Source of the DNA: Hyphomicrobiales bacterium
Lineage (GTDB): Bacteria; Pseudomonadota; Alphaproteobacteria; Rhizobiales; Rhizobiaceae
Assembly: GCA_900472785.1 (NCBI GenBank)
Contig: UCJH01000032.1
Span: 94,229 to 158,228, forward strand
Length of the DNA stretch: 64,000 bases
Reading direction: 5' to 3'
Shown here: piece after piece, positions 35,533-45,086 of the stretch
Layout of the letters: the number at the start of each line of letters is the position of its first letter
Position numbering within the stretch: position 1 is the stretch's first letter
Position numbers and translations under genes: made by a program
The notes under the pieces: generated by a model
Told to the model about the DNA's origin: nothing
Database searches by the model: none
The model's input: the letters and a program-made list of their open reading frames with translations, nothing else

Positions 35533-36309
35533 TTATCCCTCATCGAGTTCAATCAAAACGGGCGCATGGTCGCTGGTGTGCTCCCAGCCACGCGCAAACT
35601 TGTCGACACCGGACGCGGTGAGCCGTTCGCACAGGGAAGGGCTGAGGAGGAAATGATCGATGCGCAACCCCGCATCGCGCGCAAATGAGTTCCGGAAATA
35701 CTTCCAGAATGTATAGATGCGCTCATCGGGGTGGAGAAATCGGATCGCGTCTGTCCAGCCCTGGGCCACGAGGTCGGCGTATGCGGCTCTGACCTCCGGA
35801 CGAAACAACGCGTCGTCCAGCCACCGCTCCGGCTTGTAGACGTCGAGCTCGGTCGGCATAACGTTGAAGTCGCCGACGAGCGCTACGGGTACCTCCAGTT
35901 TCCAGCAGTTCATCCGCATAGGCGTGCAAGCGTTCGAACCAGCGGAGCTTGTAGTCGAACTTCGGGCCGGGCGCTGGATTTCCATTGGGAAGATAAAGAC
36001 AGCCCACGACGATACCGTCGATCGCGGCTGCGATGTAGCGGCTGTGGCTGTCGTCGGGGTCGCCGGGAAGACCTCGTCGGGTTTCGCGCGGTTCCTGATC
36101 GCGGGCAAGGATCGCAACGCCGTTCCGGATTTCTGGCCGTGCCAGATAGCACCGTAGCCGGCACGTTCGATCTCGCGGCGAGGAAACTTCTCGTCCGGCG
36201 CCTTGAGTTCCTGCAGGCAGACGACATCAGGTCTTGCCTCGGCGAGCCAGCGCAGCAGTACCTTAAGGCGGCCGTTGATGCCGTTGACATTGTAGGTGGC
36301 GAGCTTCAC
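35533..36309 (-). pseudogene. exonuclease III (XthA-type) with two compensating frameshifts
   Basis: The ends are a clear exonuclease III/AP endonuclease: MKLATYNVNGINGRLKVLLR and VVCLQELKAPDEKFP at the start, and VALVGDFNVMPTELDVY, LRIDHFLLSPSL and GWEHTSDHAPVLIEL at the end, all with active-site residues. Between about 36126 and 35896, about 77 codons are read out of frame. One T is lost after GQKS (WHGQKSWNG expected) and one G is gained after LLET. The true sequence, including VVGCLYLPNGNP, is found in another frame. The translated product would carry a scrambled core including the missing YLPNGN strand, so it is probably inactive unless these are base-calling errors. Confidence 0.8.
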
Positions 36310-36314
36310 CGGTT

Positions 36315-36494
36315 TTATCGGTGCTTGTGGTCGCCCTTGTCACCCTGACCAGGTTTGGCGCCGTGTTTGGCATCGTGGCGAGCATCGGCCGAGAGTGAGC
36401 GGGAGACGTCAACACTCTCCTTGAACTTGCCATCCTCGTCCCTGCGGACATAGCGTTTGTCGGTTCCCGTATCGATCAGTTCGCGCTTGGTCAT
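36315..36494 (-). CDS. small charged hypothetical protein
   Basis: A 59-residue, very hydrophilic protein (MTKRELIDTGTDKRYVRRDE start, Lys/His/Asp-rich end). ATG 36494 is preceded by AAGGAG at 7-base spacing, so the longer in-frame extension to 36584 is not used. It ends 5 bases before the exonuclease III gene on the same strand and is divergent from ku1. No function can be assigned; such small charged proteins are common beside rhizobial stress and repair genes. Confidence 0.6.
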   Translation of the reverse strand: MTKRELIDTGTDKRYVRRDEDGKFKESVDVSRSLSADARHDAKHGAKPGQGDKGDHKHR

Positions 36495-36693
36495 GGCGAG
36501 ACTCCTTCGTGATTGCATTTGTCCATAAACGCACCTGACGCCCAAAAGATGCACCAGAATCAAAGACCTATCAGAGACTCGCAAAACGCGAACTACGCAG
36601 AGGCTAAGTCATTGAAAAATGATTCGTTTCGACTCGGAACAATTGCCCGCTGACTCCCTTGAATCGCCTAAGTTGCGTCAGGAGTTTAGCGTC

Positions 36694-37593
36694 ATGGTTT
36701 CCCGAAGAGCCAATTGGAAGGGATTCATCAAATTCGGAGAAGTGTCGTGCCCGGTGGCGCTCTACACCGCAGCCTCCTCGTCGGAGCGAATTGCCTTCAA
36801 CACGCTGAACCGCAAAACGGGGAACCGGGTCAAACGTAAGTTTGTCGATAGCGAAACCGGCGATCCGGTAGAGCGCGACGATCAGGTGAAGGGCTACGAG
36901 ATCGAGAACGGCCAGTATATCGTTCTTGAACCGGATGAGGTCGCCGCCGCCGTACCCGAGAGCGACAAGACCCTGAAGATCGACGCTTTCATTCCCTGCT
37001 CGGAAATCGATGACGTCTATTTCGACAAGCCGTACTATCTGGCGCCGGACCGAATGGGCAAGGACGCTTTCGTGCTTCTGCGCGACGGAATGAAGAAGGC
37101 GAAGGTCGCTGCCATCGCTCGCACCGTCCTTTTTCGCAGGATGCGCACGGTCCTGATCCGCGCGCACGGCAAGGGCCTGATCGCCTCGACGCTGAACTTC
37201 GATTACGAAGTTCGTTCATCTGAGAAAGCGTTCGAGGAGTTGCCGGACCTGAAGATCGAGGGCGAAATGCTCGATCTGGCGGAACATATCATCGGTAAGA
37301 AGAAGGGCAGGTTCGATGCCAGCACCTTCGACGATCGGTATGAGGCTGCAGTCGCCGAATTGGTGAAGGCTAAGATCGAAGGCCGCTCACTGCCGAAGAA
37401 GAAGGTGCCGGCGGCTTCCAAGCCGAGCGATCTGCTGCAGGCACTGCGTGAGAGTGCAGGCATGGGAACGAAGGCCGAGCCGAAACGTGCGGCCGCCAAC
37501 GTCAACAAAGGCGCCAGTCGCCAAAAGGCTACCAAACCTGCCGCTTTAGCGAAGTCGAAGACCGCGACGGCGCCAACGCGCCGTGCAAGCTGA
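36694..37593 (+). CDS. ku1: Ku protein, first copy
   Basis: A 299-residue bacterial Ku. ATG 36694 is chosen over the longer frame at 36619 because AGGAG precedes it and MVSRRANWKGFIKFGEVSCP is the standard Ku start. The Ku core follows: FNTLNRKTGNRVKRKFVD, YEIENGQYIVLEPDEV and FDKPYYLAPD. The C-terminal 60 residues are Lys/Ala-rich, as in Ku proteins that contact LigD and DNA. It caps double-strand ends in non-homologous end joining. It is followed after 12 bases by a second ku gene, whose C-terminal tail differs; rhizobia often carry several ku genes that form homo- or heterodimers. Confidence 0.95.
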   Translation: MVSRRANWKGFIKFGEVSCPVALYTAASSSERIAFNTLNRKTGNRVKRKFVDSETGDPVERDDQVKGYEIENGQYIVLEPDEVAAAVPESDKTLKIDAFIPCSEIDDVYFDKPYYLAPDRMGKDAFVLLRDGMKKAKVAAIARTVLFRRMRTVLIRAHGKGLIASTLNFDYEVRSSEKAFEELPDLKIEGEMLDLAEHIIGKKKGRFDASTFDDRYEAAVAELVKAKIEGRSLPKKKVPAASKPSDLLQALRESAGMGTKAEPKRAAANVNKGASRQKATKPAALAKSKTATAPTRRAS

Positions 37594-37605
37594 TCGGAGG
37601 TTATC

Positions 37606-38412
37606 ATGGCAGTTCGCCCCTACTGGAAAGGCTATCTCAAGCTGTCACTGGTCACCTGCCCGGTGCAGATGATGCCGGCGACGTCGGAGAACGAAAAGGT
37701 CCGCTTCCACACGCTCAATCGCGAAACCCAGAACCGCGTCGTCAGCCACTATGTCGATTCCGTCACCGGCAAAGAGGTCAGGCAAGAGGATGAGGTGAAA
37801 GGCTATCAGCGCGGTGAGGACGAATACATCATCCTGGAAGACGATGAGCTCGAAAATGTCGCGTTGGACAGCACCAAGACCATCGATATCTCCACCTTTA
37901 CACCGCGCGATACGATCGAGTGGATCTGGCTGGACACGCCCTATTATCTGTCTCCGAACGATCCGGTCGGCCAGGAGGCATTCTCGGTCATACGCGACGC
38001 CATGGAATCCCAAGATATGGTTGGCATCTCCCGGCTTGTCATTACGCGGCGCGAGCGCGCCGTCATGCTGGAGCCACGCGGTAAGGGTATCGTTCTGTGG
38101 ACTTTGCGCTATGGCGACGAGGTGCGCGATGAAGAGACATATTTCGAGGGCATCGGTGATGAGACAGCGGATTCCGACATGATGCCGCTTATCCAGAAAC
38201 TGATCAAAAAGCAGACCCAGCATTGGAATCCGAAGATGGTCATCGATCCCGTGCAGGACCGGCTGCTCGATATTATCGCAGAGAAGGCCTTGAAAAAGCC
38301 GTCGAAGACCAAGGCGAAAACGCCAGCTTCCGGCCCCGCACCGAGCAACGTGATCAATATCATGGATGCCCTGAAGAAGTCGGTCGCAGCCGAGACTCGG
38401 ACCGGCAAATGA
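37606..38412 (+). CDS. ku2: Ku protein, second copy
   Basis: A 268-residue Ku: AVRPYWKGYLKLSLVTCPV start, FHTLNRETQNRVVSHYVD, YIILEDDELENVA and WLDTPYYLSPND. It is a paralogue of the gene before it, with a shorter Lys-rich tail. GGAGG lies just before the start. Its last codons overlap the ATG of the next ligase gene by 4 bases (ATGA), so Ku and ligase are coupled. Tandem ku genes plus a ligase form one operon of end-joining proteins, facing ligD across the hsp20 block. Confidence 0.95.
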   Translation: MAVRPYWKGYLKLSLVTCPVQMMPATSENEKVRFHTLNRETQNRVVSHYVDSVTGKEVRQEDEVKGYQRGEDEYIILEDDELENVALDSTKTIDISTFTPRDTIEWIWLDTPYYLSPNDPVGQEAFSVIRDAMESQDMVGISRLVITRRERAVMLEPRGKGIVLWTLRYGDEVRDEETYFEGIGDETADSDMMPLIQKLIKKQTQHWNPKMVIDPVQDRLLDIIAEKALKKPSKTKAKTPASGPAPSNVINIMDALKKSVAAETRTGK

Positions 38413-39440
38413 GCAAACGCGCCAAGCCGCTCCTTCAGGACGATGCCTTCACTGCGAAATCCAAGCCGAGGCGCAAGCGTGACCCGGCGCAGCCAAACCT
38501 TCCGTTCGACTCAATGCCTGATCGCGTCGAGCCGTGTTTGGCGTTGCTGAAGACTGTCCCGCCGGTCGGGCAGGATTGGGCCTTTGAAATCAAATGGGAC
38601 GGCTATCGGCTCGCGATCCATATCGAACCAAAGGGCGTACGAATCATCACCCGTGGCGGCCATGACTGGACCCACCGGTTTTCCGCGATTGCTGCGGCGG
38701 CCAAAGAGCTTGGGGTCGGAACAGCGATCCTCGACGGGGAGGCCGTCGTCCTAAACACCGAGGGCCGGTCCGACTTTGGAGCGCTACAGCGGTCGCTCGG
38801 CGGACGCGGCGGCAAGAAAGCTTCGACGGAGTCCATCCTGTTTGCCTTCGACCTCTTGTATTTCGATGGGCACGATCTGACGAAGACTGAACTCTCAGTC
38901 CGACGGCATCTGCTGGCTGATCTGCTCGAGGGTGCGGTTGGCGCGATCCAGCTTTCGGAGGAAGTGCAAGGCGACGGCGTCGCACTTCTCGAGAGCGCCC
39001 GGTCGCTGGGGCTGGAAGGCATCATCGCCAAGCACCGCGACAGCCGATACCGCTCGGGTCGGACAGGAGACTGGCTGAAGATCAAATGCGTCCAGAGCGA
39101 GAGTTTCATGGTCGTCGGATACGAGCAGTCCGCCGTTGCACGCGGTGGTATCGGCAGCCTGCTGCTCGCGGCGCGCCGAGGCCATGACTGGGTCTATGTT
39201 GGCGCCGTCGGCACGGGATTCAAGGAAAAAGATGCGGCGTATCTGAAGAAGACGCTCGATACGCTGAAGACCAGGACGCCAGCCGTTCCCCTGAAGGGCA
39301 AGAACTATGTCTTCGCCCAACCGACGCTGATCGCCGAAATCGAATTCCGGGGCTGGACCGACGACGGCAATCTGCGACATGCCTCTTACAAAAGCCTGCG
39401 CGAAGTCCAGGATAACGCCGCGGTTTTCGAGCTTGATTGA
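38409..39440 (+). CDS. ATP-dependent DNA ligase of the end-joining type
   Basis: A 343-residue ligase from ATG 38409, which overlaps the ku2 stop; longer frames upstream lie inside ku2. The adenylation lysine is Lys 62 in FEIKWDGYRLAI, followed by TAILDGEAVVLN, FAFDLLYFDG and GLEGIIAKHRDSRY (motifs III, IIIa and IV), and DWLKIKC (motif V). The OB-fold domain occupies the C-terminus. It lacks the phosphoesterase and polymerase domains of LigD, so it resembles stand-alone LigC/LigD2-type ligases. It would seal breaks held by the Ku proteins encoded just upstream. Confidence 0.9.
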   Translation: MSKRAKPLLQDDAFTAKSKPRRKRDPAQPNLPFDSMPDRVEPCLALLKTVPPVGQDWAFEIKWDGYRLAIHIEPKGVRIITRGGHDWTHRFSAIAAAAKELGVGTAILDGEAVVLNTEGRSDFGALQRSLGGRGGKKASTESILFAFDLLYFDGHDLTKTELSVRRHLLADLLEGAVGAIQLSEEVQGDGVALLESARSLGLEGIIAKHRDSRYRSGRTGDWLKIKCVQSESFMVVGYEQSAVARGGIGSLLLAARRGHDWVYVGAVGTGFKEKDAAYLKKTLDTLKTRTPAVPLKGKNYVFAQPTLIAEIEFRGWTDDGNLRHASYKSLREVQDNAAVFELD

Positions 39441-39464
39441 CTTGCGCCGTCAGAGGCAAAAAAA

Positions 39465-39482
39465 GCCAGAATTTTTTCTGGC
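39465..39482. terminator. stem-loop after the ku-ligase operon
   Basis: GCCAGAA-TTTT-TTCTGGC forms a perfect 7-bp stem 25 bases after the ligase stop. On the plus strand no U-run follows; on the minus strand seven Ts follow, so it would terminate minus-strand transcription better. Its use as the operon terminator is uncertain. Confidence 0.4.
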
Positions 39483-39534
39483 CGCGCTCTTGAATCTAAA
39501 AATCCCAAAAACCAAATCGATTGCCGTCAGCCGC

Positions 39535-39605
39535 TGATGACAGGGCTGGCCTTGCTGGGGGCGCCGCTTTCGGCGCTTCCGTACCCATGTTGCTTCAAGG
39601 AGGAT
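39535..39605 (+). promoter_or_regulatory. ROSE-like RNA thermometer before hsp20
   Basis: The leader carries a strong hairpin GCGCCG-CTTT-CGGCGC (39561-39576) and then TTGCT (39590-39594) facing the ribosome binding site AAGGAGG (39597-39603) across a short loop. UUGCU pairing to AGGAGG just before a small heat-shock gene is the diagnostic 3' hairpin of ROSE elements of alphaproteobacteria, which melt on heat and free the binding site. Confidence 0.7.
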
Positions 39606-39611
39606 ATGGCT

Positions 39612-40085
39612 ATGACAACATCTTATGACTATGCACCTCTCTTCCGCTCGAGCGTCGGCTTCGACCGGGTCTTCAATCTTCTCGAAAATGCCCAGCGCGC
39701 CCGCTCGATCAGTGACTGGCCGCCCTATGATATCGTCAAGACCGGGGACGACACCTACCGGATCTCCATCGCTGTGGCAGGCTTTGCCCAGGACGATCTC
39801 GACATCACCTTCCAGTCCAACCTTCTGACCGTCACGGGTAAGAAGCAGGAGGCGGCTGCTGACGGCTATCTGCATCGCGGTATTGCCGGCCGTCCGTTCG
39901 AACACCGGTTCGAACTTGCCGACCATGTCCGGATAAACGGAGCGGACCTGAGCAACGGTCTACTGTCGATTGATCTGGTTCGCGAGATTCCGGAGGCACT
40001 AAAGCCGCGAAAAATTACCATCAAAAGCGCCCCAGCTTTGGCACCTGCAGCTCCGGCACAGATCGAAGCGCAGAAAGCGGCTTAA
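39612..40085 (+). CDS. Hsp20 family small heat-shock protein
   Basis: A 157-residue alpha-crystallin-type chaperone (IbpA/HspA class). The start is ATG 39612 (MTTSYDYAPLFRSSVGFDR), 8 bases after AAGGAGG; ATG 39606 is too close. The core follows: YDIVKTGDDTYRISIAVAGF, then LLTVTGKKQ, the FEHRFELADHVRI strand and LSNGLLSIDLVREIPE with the I-x-I-like end before an Ala/Pro-rich tail. It would hold unfolded proteins in the cytosol under heat. Expression is probably controlled by the ROSE-like leader. It is followed 71 bases later by a DUF982 gene on the same strand. Confidence 0.9.
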   Translation: MTTSYDYAPLFRSSVGFDRVFNLLENAQRARSISDWPPYDIVKTGDDTYRISIAVAGFAQDDLDITFQSNLLTVTGKKQEAAADGYLHRGIAGRPFEHRFELADHVRINGADLSNGLLSIDLVREIPEALKPRKITIKSAPALAPAAPAQIEAQKAA

Positions 40086-40156
40086 TGATACTGTCCCTCA
40101 ACAAGGGCGCTGTTGCGACGGCGCCCATCGACATTCCGGGTGGGAAGGAGAGAACG

Positions 40157-40456
40157 ATGAAACCCGATATGTTCAGGCAGCCTGTTTCCATTCTTGTCGG
40201 CCTCGGCTTTCCGGCAGAGGTTCGCAGCGTAATGGACGCTTACCGGCATCTTTCCGATTGGCCGGCCCCAAGCCGAGACATCGCGCATTCGATCGCGCTC
40301 AAGGCATGCAGTGCCGCGCTACGTGGTGAAATCGAAGCAGAGACCGCGCGCGGCCTGTTCGCTGCCTTTGCCGAGAAACACGATTTGCTTGCGCCGGAAA
40401 CCAACGTGACCGCCGCTTCGCGTTTGCGGCGAGACAAAGATCCTTATGTGCAGTGA
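40157..40456 (+). CDS. DUF982 domain protein
   Basis: A 99-residue protein from ATG 40157 (GGAG at 6 bases). QPVSILVGLGFPAEVRSVMD, the Trp in HLSDWP and SIALKACSAALRGEIEAETA are the features of DUF982, a small family frequent on rhizobial plasmids. Its function is not known. It lies in a run with hsp20 and another small gene, suggesting stress-linked expression. No secretion or membrane signal is seen. Confidence 0.75.
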   Translation: MKPDMFRQPVSILVGLGFPAEVRSVMDAYRHLSDWPAPSRDIAHSIALKACSAALRGEIEAETARGLFAAFAEKHDLLAPETNVTAASRLRRDKDPYVQ

Positions 40457-40465
40457 GGTTGTCCG

Positions 40466-40747
40466 ATGATGCACGATTTGCTTCAGCAGGCCACCAACAA
40501 TGCGATGGAGATGGGACCAACGGCCCTGGTTCAAGGCATGAACCTCAGGCGGCCAACCGATGTGGTGAAAGCGCCGGCTCTTTCCGTCGATGATAAGCGC
40601 GCGATCCTGGCGGCCTGGGCGTCGGACTTTTACGCCGTCGATTCCAAGCCGGCACTCCGTCAACTTCCGGGAACACCAGAGCCAATTTCGATCGATGACG
40701 TGCAGTCTGCCATCATCAAAGAACTCGATCGGCGCTATGGTATCTGA
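40466..40747 (+). CDS. hypothetical small protein
   Basis: A 93-residue protein starting 10 bases after the DUF982 stop, with GTGAGG as a weak binding site. Sequence features are VDDKRAILAAWASDFYAVDS, a short helix with Trp, and a C-terminal ISIDDVQSAIIKELDRRYG helix. Similar short proteins occur in rhizobia beside stress genes, as far as I recall. It converges on ligD with 12 bases between the stops. Confidence 0.6.
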   Translation: MMHDLLQQATNNAMEMGPTALVQGMNLRRPTDVVKAPALSVDDKRAILAAWASDFYAVDSKPALRQLPGTPEPISIDDVQSAIIKELDRRYGI

Positions 40748-40759
40748 CAGATTGCGCGT

Positions 40760-43432
40760 TCAGGCGGCCTGCTTCATCGATTTGGCGAGCCGCTTGATCG
40801 CCTGTTCGAGCGACCGCTGTCCGTCGCAGTAATCCTGCCAGGCGCTCGTCTTCGCCAAGAGCGCCGGCACGGTGCGGATCGTGAAGCGCCTGCGATCGAG
40901 ATCTGTCTTCACTTGGGCCCAGGTTAGAGGCATCGACACCGTGGCGCCGGGCCGGGCGCGCGGCGATAGCGGAGCGACCGCAGTCGCCATGCGGTCGTTG
41001 CGCAAGTAGTCGAGAAAAATGCGGCCATTGCGCTGGTTCTTCGCCATCTTGATCAGATAGAGGTCGGGATTCTCGCGCGCCATCTGCAGGCAGACGTCAT
41101 GGGCGAAACCTTTCGCCTCTGGCCAGGCGAGTTTCTTTCCCTTGGCCACCGCAAGCGGGGTGACGACGTGTAGTCCCTTGCCACCTGTGGTTTTGCAGAA
41201 ACTGACGAGCCCGAGTTCCTCCAACCGGTCGCGCATCTCGCGTGCCGCTTCCACAACGGTGGAAAAGGGCACGTCCGGGCCCGGATCGAGGTCGAACACC
41301 AGCCGTCCTGGCACTTCTGGCTGATCCGGCTCGCAATTCCAGGGATGCAGTTCCACTCCGCCGATCTGCGCGATCGCGGCGAGACCCTCGACGCGATCAA
41401 TCTGCAGGTAGGGTTTCTTGTCGCCGAACACCTGCACCAGTTCCAGCAGGTTCGAGGTTCCGGGCATGGCATGGCGCTGGAAGAACTGCTCGCCGCCTAT
41501 ACCATCAGGGGTTCGGATGATCGAACATGGCCGACCCTTGATGTGATCGATGAGCCAGGGTCCGACAGCCTCATGATATTGAGCAAGTTCAACCTTTGTC
41601 ACCGGCTTGTCGTCGCCAGCATCCGGCCACAGCGGCTTCTCGGGATTGGAGATCAACACGCCCATGACATTTGCCTTGCCGCCCTTCCGGAAAGACTTGG
41701 TAGGCGTTGGCTGTTCGGCCTCTGCCTCGGGATGAGGCACATCGGCTTCTGCGGGTGAGGAAGGCTTCTCGGCGACGACTTCGCCAGCCGGCTTATCTTC
41801 CCGCAAGCCCTTGAACGCCGCCTGTCGCACCAGGCCATCGGCAGTCCACCCGGCGAACTGGATCTCGGCGACGAGCTCCGGCTTCAGCCAGACGATGTCA
41901 GAATCCTTCTTCGGCGCGCCGATGCCTGTGAACGGCGACTTGGTGGTTTCCAGCTCGCGAAGCTTCGGCATAATCGTGTTGACCACCTTCGCGCCGTAAC
42001 CTGTCCCGACCCGGCCGACATAGACGAAATGATCACCCCTGAAGACACCGACCAGCAGCGACCGGAACTTTCCGTTGGTTTTGGCATAGGCGCCGATCAC
42101 CACCTCGTGGCCGGCCCGGCATTTGGACTTGGCCCAGGTCTCGGTGCGGCCGGATTGATAGGGGGCATCAGCCTGCTTCGAGACGATACCTTCGAGCGAC
42201 AGCCGGCAGGCCGATTTCAGAACCGCGTCGCCACCGGTTTCGAAATGCTCGACGAAACGCAGGCGCGGATCCTCGCCTGCATCGCTCAGCAATTTCTGTA
42301 GGCGTTCCTTCCGCTCGGTCAGCGGAAGTTCACGGAGATCTTCACCACCCTCGAACAGCAGGTCGAAGGCGAAATACACCAGCGCATCTGTCTTGCCTTC
42401 CGACAGCGCCGCCTGCAGCGCGGCGAAGTCTGGCGCGCCGTGTTCGTCGAGAGCGCAGATCTCGCCATCGATGATTGCGTCGGGCAGGGCGGAGCCTGAT
42501 GTGGCGATCGCCGGATATTTTGTTGTCCAGTCGAGGCCCTTGCGGGTCTTCAGCGTCACCTCGCCATCCTCGATGCGCATCTGGATGCGGTAACCGTCGA
42601 ACTTGATTTCATGGATCCAGCCGTCCGCTGTAGGTGGACGTTCGCGCGTTTCGCAGAGCTGCGGTGCGATGAAGTCGGGCATTGTGGACTTTGCTTGCTT
42701 GGCAGCTTTGGCCGGCGCGGCTTTCTTTTTGGTTTTGGTTTCGGCTTTGCGTTCTTCCGCTGCAAGCCCGTGATTGCTGTCCCAGACGGCATTCGCCTGA
42801 ACGTCGCCGCTCTCGACCATGAAAGGTTGTGGCTTCTTGCCCTTTCCGACAGCGATCGCCTCCATCGTCCGGCCCGACGCGACGGAGGTGGCGTTTTCCT
42901 CAAGGACAGCCGCGCCGTTCTCCTCAACGGAGAACTCATCGTGATGCTTGATCAGCAGCCAGTTCGTGCGCTTGCCGCCGTCACGATCATTGCGCATCCG
43001 CACGAGGACGAAGCTGCCATGCAAGCGTTCGCCCTCAAGCGTGAATTTGAAGTCGCCTTTGGCGAGAGCCTGTTCGGGGCTTTTGTTACCCTCCGGCTCC
43101 CAATAGCCGCGGTCCCAAAGCATAACCGTGCCACCGCCATACTGGCCTTTCGGGATGGTGCCTTCGAAATCGCCGTAGTCGAGCGGATGATCCTCGACCT
43201 CGACGGCAAGACGCTTGTCGTGTGGATCGAGTGACGGCCCTTTGGTCACCGCCCAGGATTTGAATACGCCATCGAGCTCGAGGCGAAGATCGTAATGCAA
43301 ACGGGTCGCGTCATGTTTCTGGATGACGAAGCGCCGACGGTTGGAGGCCTTCAAGGTCGCCTGGCCGCTCGGTTCCTGCGTCTTCTGAAAATCGCGTTTC
43401 TGCTTGTATGTTGAGAGCTTGTCGCTGGCCAT
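40760..43432 (-). CDS. ligD: multifunctional end-joining ligase LigD
   Basis: An 890-residue LigD with all three domains in the order phosphoesterase, ligase, polymerase. The 3'-phosphoesterase is at about 30-190: [37 protein letters not shown]. The ligase is at about 250-540, with the adenylated Lys in [10 protein letters not shown] (about 280), [12 protein letters not shown] and [10 protein letters not shown]. The polymerase is at about 590-870: [13 protein letters not shown] (metal aspartates) and [13 protein letters not shown]. Lys-rich linkers separate the domains. It repairs ends presented by Ku. It lies opposite the ku-ligase operon, so the replicon encodes a full NHEJ pathway. Confidence 0.95.
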   Translation of the reverse strand: MASDKLSTYKQKRDFQKTQEPSGQATLKASNRRRFVIQKHDATRLHYDLRLELDGVFKSWAVTKGPSLDPHDKRLAVEVEDHPLDYGDFEGTIPKGQYGGGTVMLWDRGYWEPEGNKSPEQALAKGDFKFTLEGERLHGSFVLVRMRNDRDGGKRTNWLLIKHHDEFSVEENGAAVLEENATSVASGRTMEAIAVGKGKKPQPFMVESGDVQANAVWDSNHGLAAEERKAETKTKKKAAPAKAAKQAKSTMPDFIAPQLCETRERPPTADGWIHEIKFDGYRIQMRIEDGEVTLKTRKGLDWTTKYPAIATSGSALPDAIIDGEICALDEHGAPDFAALQAALSEGKTDALVYFAFDLLFEGGEDLRELPLTERKERLQKLLSDAGEDPRLRFVEHFETGGDAVLKSACRLSLEGIVSKQADAPYQSGRTETWAKSKCRAGHEVVIGAYAKTNGKFRSLLVGVFRGDHFVYVGRVGTGYGAKVVNTIMPKLRELETTKSPFTGIGAPKKDSDIVWLKPELVAEIQFAGWTADGLVRQAAFKGLREDKPAGEVVAEKPSSPAEADVPHPEAEAEQPTPTKSFRKGGKANVMGVLISNPEKPLWPDAGDDKPVTKVELAQYHEAVGPWLIDHIKGRPCSIIRTPDGIGGEQFFQRHAMPGTSNLLELVQVFGDKKPYLQIDRVEGLAAIAQIGGVELHPWNCEPDQPEVPGRLVFDLDPGPDVPFSTVVEAAREMRDRLEELGLVSFCKTTGGKGLHVVTPLAVAKGKKLAWPEAKGFAHDVCLQMARENPDLYLIKMAKNQRNGRIFLDYLRNDRMATAVAPLSPRARPGATVSMPLTWAQVKTDLDRRRFTIRTVPALLAKTSAWQDYCDGQRSLEQAIKRLAKSMKQAA

Positions 43433-43899
43433 GGCAGTCCCCGGTACAAATCCGCCATCCGCGTCGAATGACGACGGAGTTGAGGCGCGAGCCGGACAGG
43501 TGGGACGCTCGACTGCCGTTTCGTTGGCCGCAAGAAGAAACCGGAAAAATCCTTGCGTTCATCATCCCTGTCACGTCCGGTTGACACGGCACGCGACCTC
43601 GGAACTGAGAAGTATCCAGCCCGTAGTTTGTTCCCGATCGACTGCTGCACGGTCCGCTTCTCCGCCCTATTTGACAGACCATGCGAGGATCACCATGGAT
43701 CGGAGCAACCCCGGTCCAGGGCTCGAAGCGACAACTGGTCCAACGTGCTCATCGGTGGCTCCCTCGGCTCTCAACAAAGAGCTCACTTTCCTGCAAGGAC
43801 TTTTGCTAGTCGGTGGAAACCGACGATCAACATCGCCGTTTCCACATCATGAGCGATGTGTGAGCAACGGACCACGAAAAAAACCCGCCGGGTGAGACG
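43433..43899. other. gene-free stretch
   Basis: These 467 bases between ligD (minus) and the next plus-strand gene show only overlapping short frames on both strands with no coding-like composition or start signal. I see no repeat, terminator with U-run or SOS box. Promoters of ligD and of the downstream gene should be here but cannot be assigned. Confidence 0.5.
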
Positions 43900-44715
43900 G
43901 TGTCCTTCCCGTTTGACCGGATGACCGTCGAGCAATTTCGGACGCGCTTCCCTAGTGCGCGATGGAGCGACCCGGAAGGCATGGTTCGTGCCAGGCAAGA
44001 CTGCCGCACGCCGTGTCGGGCGCTGGCTGGCCGAGCTCGAAGCAGAAGCCGATGCGAAGGGCAGGGATGCGTTCGAGTTCGACCCGATCGAGAGTACCTA
44101 CCTTGAGCTCGGGAAGGCAGGCTTCAAGATCAAGACGCCTTATTCGCGCACGGTCGTCGACGAACTTCGCGAAATTCCATATTCGCGATGGGATGGCGAT
44201 CTGAAGATCTGGCACGTCCCCTATCGTTCATACGAAGACCTGCGCAGCCACTGGCCGGCAATCGAGGAGGCGGCGCGGTGGAACGAGCCTGAGGAACGGC
44301 GACGTCGCGCCGAGGAGCGAAAAGGCTCGGAAGTGGAGGCGAAGTCGAAGCTGCGTTCGGCGGAGCGGAAGCGCCGGCGATATCCACTCGCGAGCGACGA
44401 CCTTCCTCCTCTGGACCGTGTCGTCGGCATTCCGTACGGCCTGGTGATCTTCACCGAGGTCACGGGGGAACTCGTTGAGCCGGAGGCGATCGCAGAATTC
44501 TATCCAGGCGTTACGGAAGATCACGTCTGGGGCCTGTGGCGAAAACCGACGTTGGATGAACTCGTGCGCACATGGCCTGCGAAGGTACCGCATGTGGAAG
44601 GCGCCGAGTGGTGGCGGCCGACCATCGAAGAGCTTCGACCAGCCCGGCGGGCCGCTCGCCGGGAGGAAGACCGAAAATTTCGCAACAACGGCAGCTTTGA
44701 GAGTTTCGCGTTCAT
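43900..44715 (+). pseudogene. HARP-like domain protein, frameshifted near the start
   Basis: The start MSFPFDRMTVEQFRTRFPSA ends in one frame at about 43975, and the continuation KAWFVPGKTAARRVGRWLAE is in the next. GACCCGGAAGGC appears to hold one extra base (or lack two). The second frame runs on: YSRTVVDELREIPYSRWDGD and LKIWHVPYRSYEDL resemble the HARP repeat of SMARCAL1-like proteins, which binds branched DNA. The later half has GIPYGLVIFTEVTGELVEPE and Trp-rich repeats. There is no helicase domain. The frame does not stop before the following small gene but reads through it, so the 3' end may also be altered. The function is unknown; a repair role is inferred from the neighbours. Confidence 0.5.
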
Positions 44716-44733
44716 CAACCCAAAGGAGATCAA

Positions 44734-45041
44734 CATGGCAGACGACAGCACCGTTACCATCCGCGCGAGCTTCTCGACGCCCGAAGCCGCCGATCTGGCG
44801 GTCGAACATCTCGTTCAACAGCAGGGGGTTTCGCGGCCCGACATCTTTATACAGTCGGCCACCGGCGAAAACACCTCCGGTTCGCGTGCATCCGGCGGCG
44901 ACGCCTCCCACGAAGACGGCACGCGCCACGACGGCCCTCGACGGCGACATCGAGGTTTCGGTCGATATCGCGGCGGATCAAATTGCGGCTGTTCAACGCA
45001 TTTTCGGCGATGTCGGGGCGATAAGGGTTTCGAAGGGCTAG
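44734..45041 (+). pseudogene. frameshifted copy of the small protein family of 55295-55603
   Basis: With AAAGGAG before ATG 44734, the first 60 codons (MADDSTVTIRASFSTPEAA, LAVEHLVQQQGVSRPDIF) match the intact gene at 55295. After GDASHEDGT the frame changes: one extra C at about 44930 sends it elsewhere, while ALDGDIEVSVDIAADQIAAV and FGDVGAIRVSKG continue in the next frame to the stop at 45041. Thus a near-complete but broken paralogue. In its first frame it is fused to the HARP-like gene upstream, because no stop separates them. Confidence 0.75.
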
Positions 45042-45086
45042 AAAGGACAGTGGGCCCTCGTAGGCACGCACGGGCCGATCTTCCCC

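Noticed and set aside
36634..36660. GGAAC motif before ku1 as a general-stress (EcfG) promoter
   Set aside because: No CGTT is found 16-17 bases downstream.
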